Positions 63,062 to 64,000 of a stretch of 64,000 nt of DNA are shown here, in pieces (position 1 is the first letter of the stretch; each line of letters begins with the position of its first letter). The notes below the pieces were generated by a model that saw nothing but the letters and a program-made list of their open reading frames with translations, searched no databases and was not told where the DNA came from. The translations under genes and the position numbers were made by a program. Source of the stretch: Streptomyces sp. ISL-96 (GTDB lineage: Bacteria; Actinomycetota; Actinomycetes; Streptomycetales; Streptomycetaceae); NCBI RefSeq assembly GCF_018614035.1, contig NZ_JAGGPA010000032.1, forward strand, positions 42,842 to 106,841. Direction: 5' to 3'.

Positions 63062-63969
63062 GCGCGGCCACCGCCACCGTCCCCGCGAAGGAGCAAAGGC
63101 CGGCCCCAGCCCCCATGCGCAGGCGACCGGCCGGGCGGCTGAGGGGGTGGCTGGGCAACGGCGTGGTCCAGGCGTTCCTCGTCGTCGTCAGCCTCGTCTG
63201 GGTCACCCCGCTCGCCGGGCTCTTCCTCTCCTCGATGCGTACGACGCAGGACAACTCGGCGAGCGGCTGGTGGACGGTCCTGACCAGCCCGGGACAGTTG
63301 TCCTTCGACAACTACTCCACTCTGCTCGGCAACGCGGGCATCACCCACGCGTTCTGGAACACCGTGCTGATCTCGGTGCCCACCACCACCCTCGTCGTGG
63401 TGATCGCCGCACTCGCCGGATACGCCTTCGCCTGGCTGGAGTTCCCGGGCAGGGACTGGCTGTTCCTGCTGGTGGTCGCGCTGCTGGTGGTGCCGGTGCA
63501 GGTAGGGCTGCTGCCGGTGGCGAAACTCTTCGGCCAGCTGGGTCTGTTCGGCACGATCCCGGGCGTGGTGCTCTTCCACGTGGCCTACGGGCTGCCCTTC
63601 GCCATCTTCCTGCTGCGCAACTACTTCGCCGAGATACCGCGCGAAATGCTCGAAGCCGCCCGGATGGACGGCGGCAGCGAATGGCGGATCTTCACCCGGC
63701 TCGTCCTGCCGGTGGGCCGCCCGGCCATCGCCAGCCTGGCGATCTTCCAGTTCCTGTGGGTGTGGAACGACATGCTGGTGGCGCTGCTGTTCGCCGACAG
63801 CTCCGCGCAGCCGCTCACGGTGGAACTGCAGTCGCAGATCCGCCAGTTCGGCAGCAACATGGACGTGCTGGCGCCCGGTGCCTTTCTCTCGCTGATCGTG
63901 CCCGTGGCGGTCTTCTTCGCCTTCCAGCGGCACTTCGTGCAAGGGGTGATGGCCGGCTCCGTCAAGTGA
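63058..63969 (+). CDS. Sugar ABC transporter permease (AglG-like)
   Basis: 303 residues from ATG 63058, overlapping the previous stop (ATGA). MalG-type: VVQAFLVVVSLVWVTPLAGL first helix, ALAGYAFAWLEFPGRDWLFL, EAA loop PREMLEAARMDGGSEWRIFT and a C-terminal FVQGVMAGSVK typical of the class. Pairs with the preceding permease. The ATPase is probably supplied in trans by a shared MsiK-type protein. Confidence 0.93.
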   Translation: MSAATATVPAKEQRPAPAPMRRRPAGRLRGWLGNGVVQAFLVVVSLVWVTPLAGLFLSSMRTTQDNSASGWWTVLTSPGQLSFDNYSTLLGNAGITHAFWNTVLISVPTTTLVVVIAALAGYAFAWLEFPGRDWLFLLVVALLVVPVQVGLLPVAKLFGQLGLFGTIPGVVLFHVAYGLPFAIFLLRNYFAEIPREMLEAARMDGGSEWRIFTRLVLPVGRPAIASLAIFQFLWVWNDMLVALLFADSSAQPLTVELQSQIRQFGSNMDVLAPGAFLSLIVPVAVFFAFQRHFVQGVMAGSVK

Positions 63970-64000
63970 CGCGGTGACGCGGATACGCCCCTGGCCCCGG

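Overview
The window is a stretch of an actinobacterial chromosome, almost certainly Streptomyces. Base composition is very GC-rich with G/C-ended third codon positions, GTG starts are frequent, and stop/start overlaps of the GTGA or ATGA type are common. The families present are typical of the genus: SCO5918-like protein, subtilisin-inhibitor family, SpoIIE-type phosphatases with PAS/GAF domains, a tgmA/tgmB RiPP pair and LacI-controlled sugar ABC operons. No rRNA, tRNA, CRISPR array, integrase or transposase was seen. The content is that of an accessory or arm region rich in secreted hydrolases, stress functions and sugar uptake.

Layout. 1-8.5 kb: tail of a cold-shock gene; a DUF4383 membrane protein plus YbdK-type carboxylate-amine ligase pair behind a SigB-like promoter; DUF2071 protein; UDP-sugar dehydrogenase; MFS exporter; a probable ~300-nt non-coding RNA; a second cold-shock gene with a strong terminator; SCO5918-like protein; DUF3048 lipoprotein. 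8.7-19.2 kb: PAS-PAS-GAF-SpoIIE phosphatase, then secreted proteins: two ricin-lectin-tailed enzymes (ThuA/DUF1080 and sugar dehydrogenase/PKD/CBM6), an SSI-type protease inhibitor, a PHB-depolymerase-like esterase, and a secreted TNT-domain (NAD-glycohydrolase type) protein with a small candidate immunity gene. 19.2-29.6 kb: ATP-grasp/CocE-hydrolase operon; a LacI repressor divergent from a cebEFG-bglC-like operon (lipoprotein, two permeases, GH1 beta-glucosidase) with a 16-bp-arm inverted repeat as operator; XRE-cupin regulator.

29.6-41.6 kb: two CBS-domain proteins flanking an ArsB/SLC13-type transporter, small stress-type proteins, a second SpoIIE phosphatase fused to an RsbW-like ATPase and coupled to a glycosyltransferase, DUF5709 and GlsB/YeaQ proteins, a secreted HAD phosphatase, a coiled-coil/basic/winged-helix protein, a PucR remnant and a small operon under a palindrome. 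41.6-50 kb: class A PBP with altered transpeptidase motifs, tgmB and tgmA (ATP-grasp RiPP maturase and precursor), zinc-ribbon PP2C phosphatase next to an ADP-ribosylglycohydrolase, CapA-like protein, a frameshifted cupin gene, and a PEBP-family protein. 50-53.3 kb: dnaK-grpE-alcohol dehydrogenase operon without dnaJ or hspR, divergent from a STAS-domain protein. 53.4-57 kb: PadR regulator, ABC ATPase and FtsX permease operon. 57-64 kb: an orphan solute-binding protein and an operon for alpha-glucoside use (GH13, lipoprotein, two permeases, one carrying an inserted Cna-B-like extracellular domain).

The parts that work together most clearly are the two sugar uptake/hydrolysis operons, the partner-switching parts (two SpoIIE-type phosphatases, one RsbW-like kinase domain, one STAS protein), and the graspetide-type RiPP pair.
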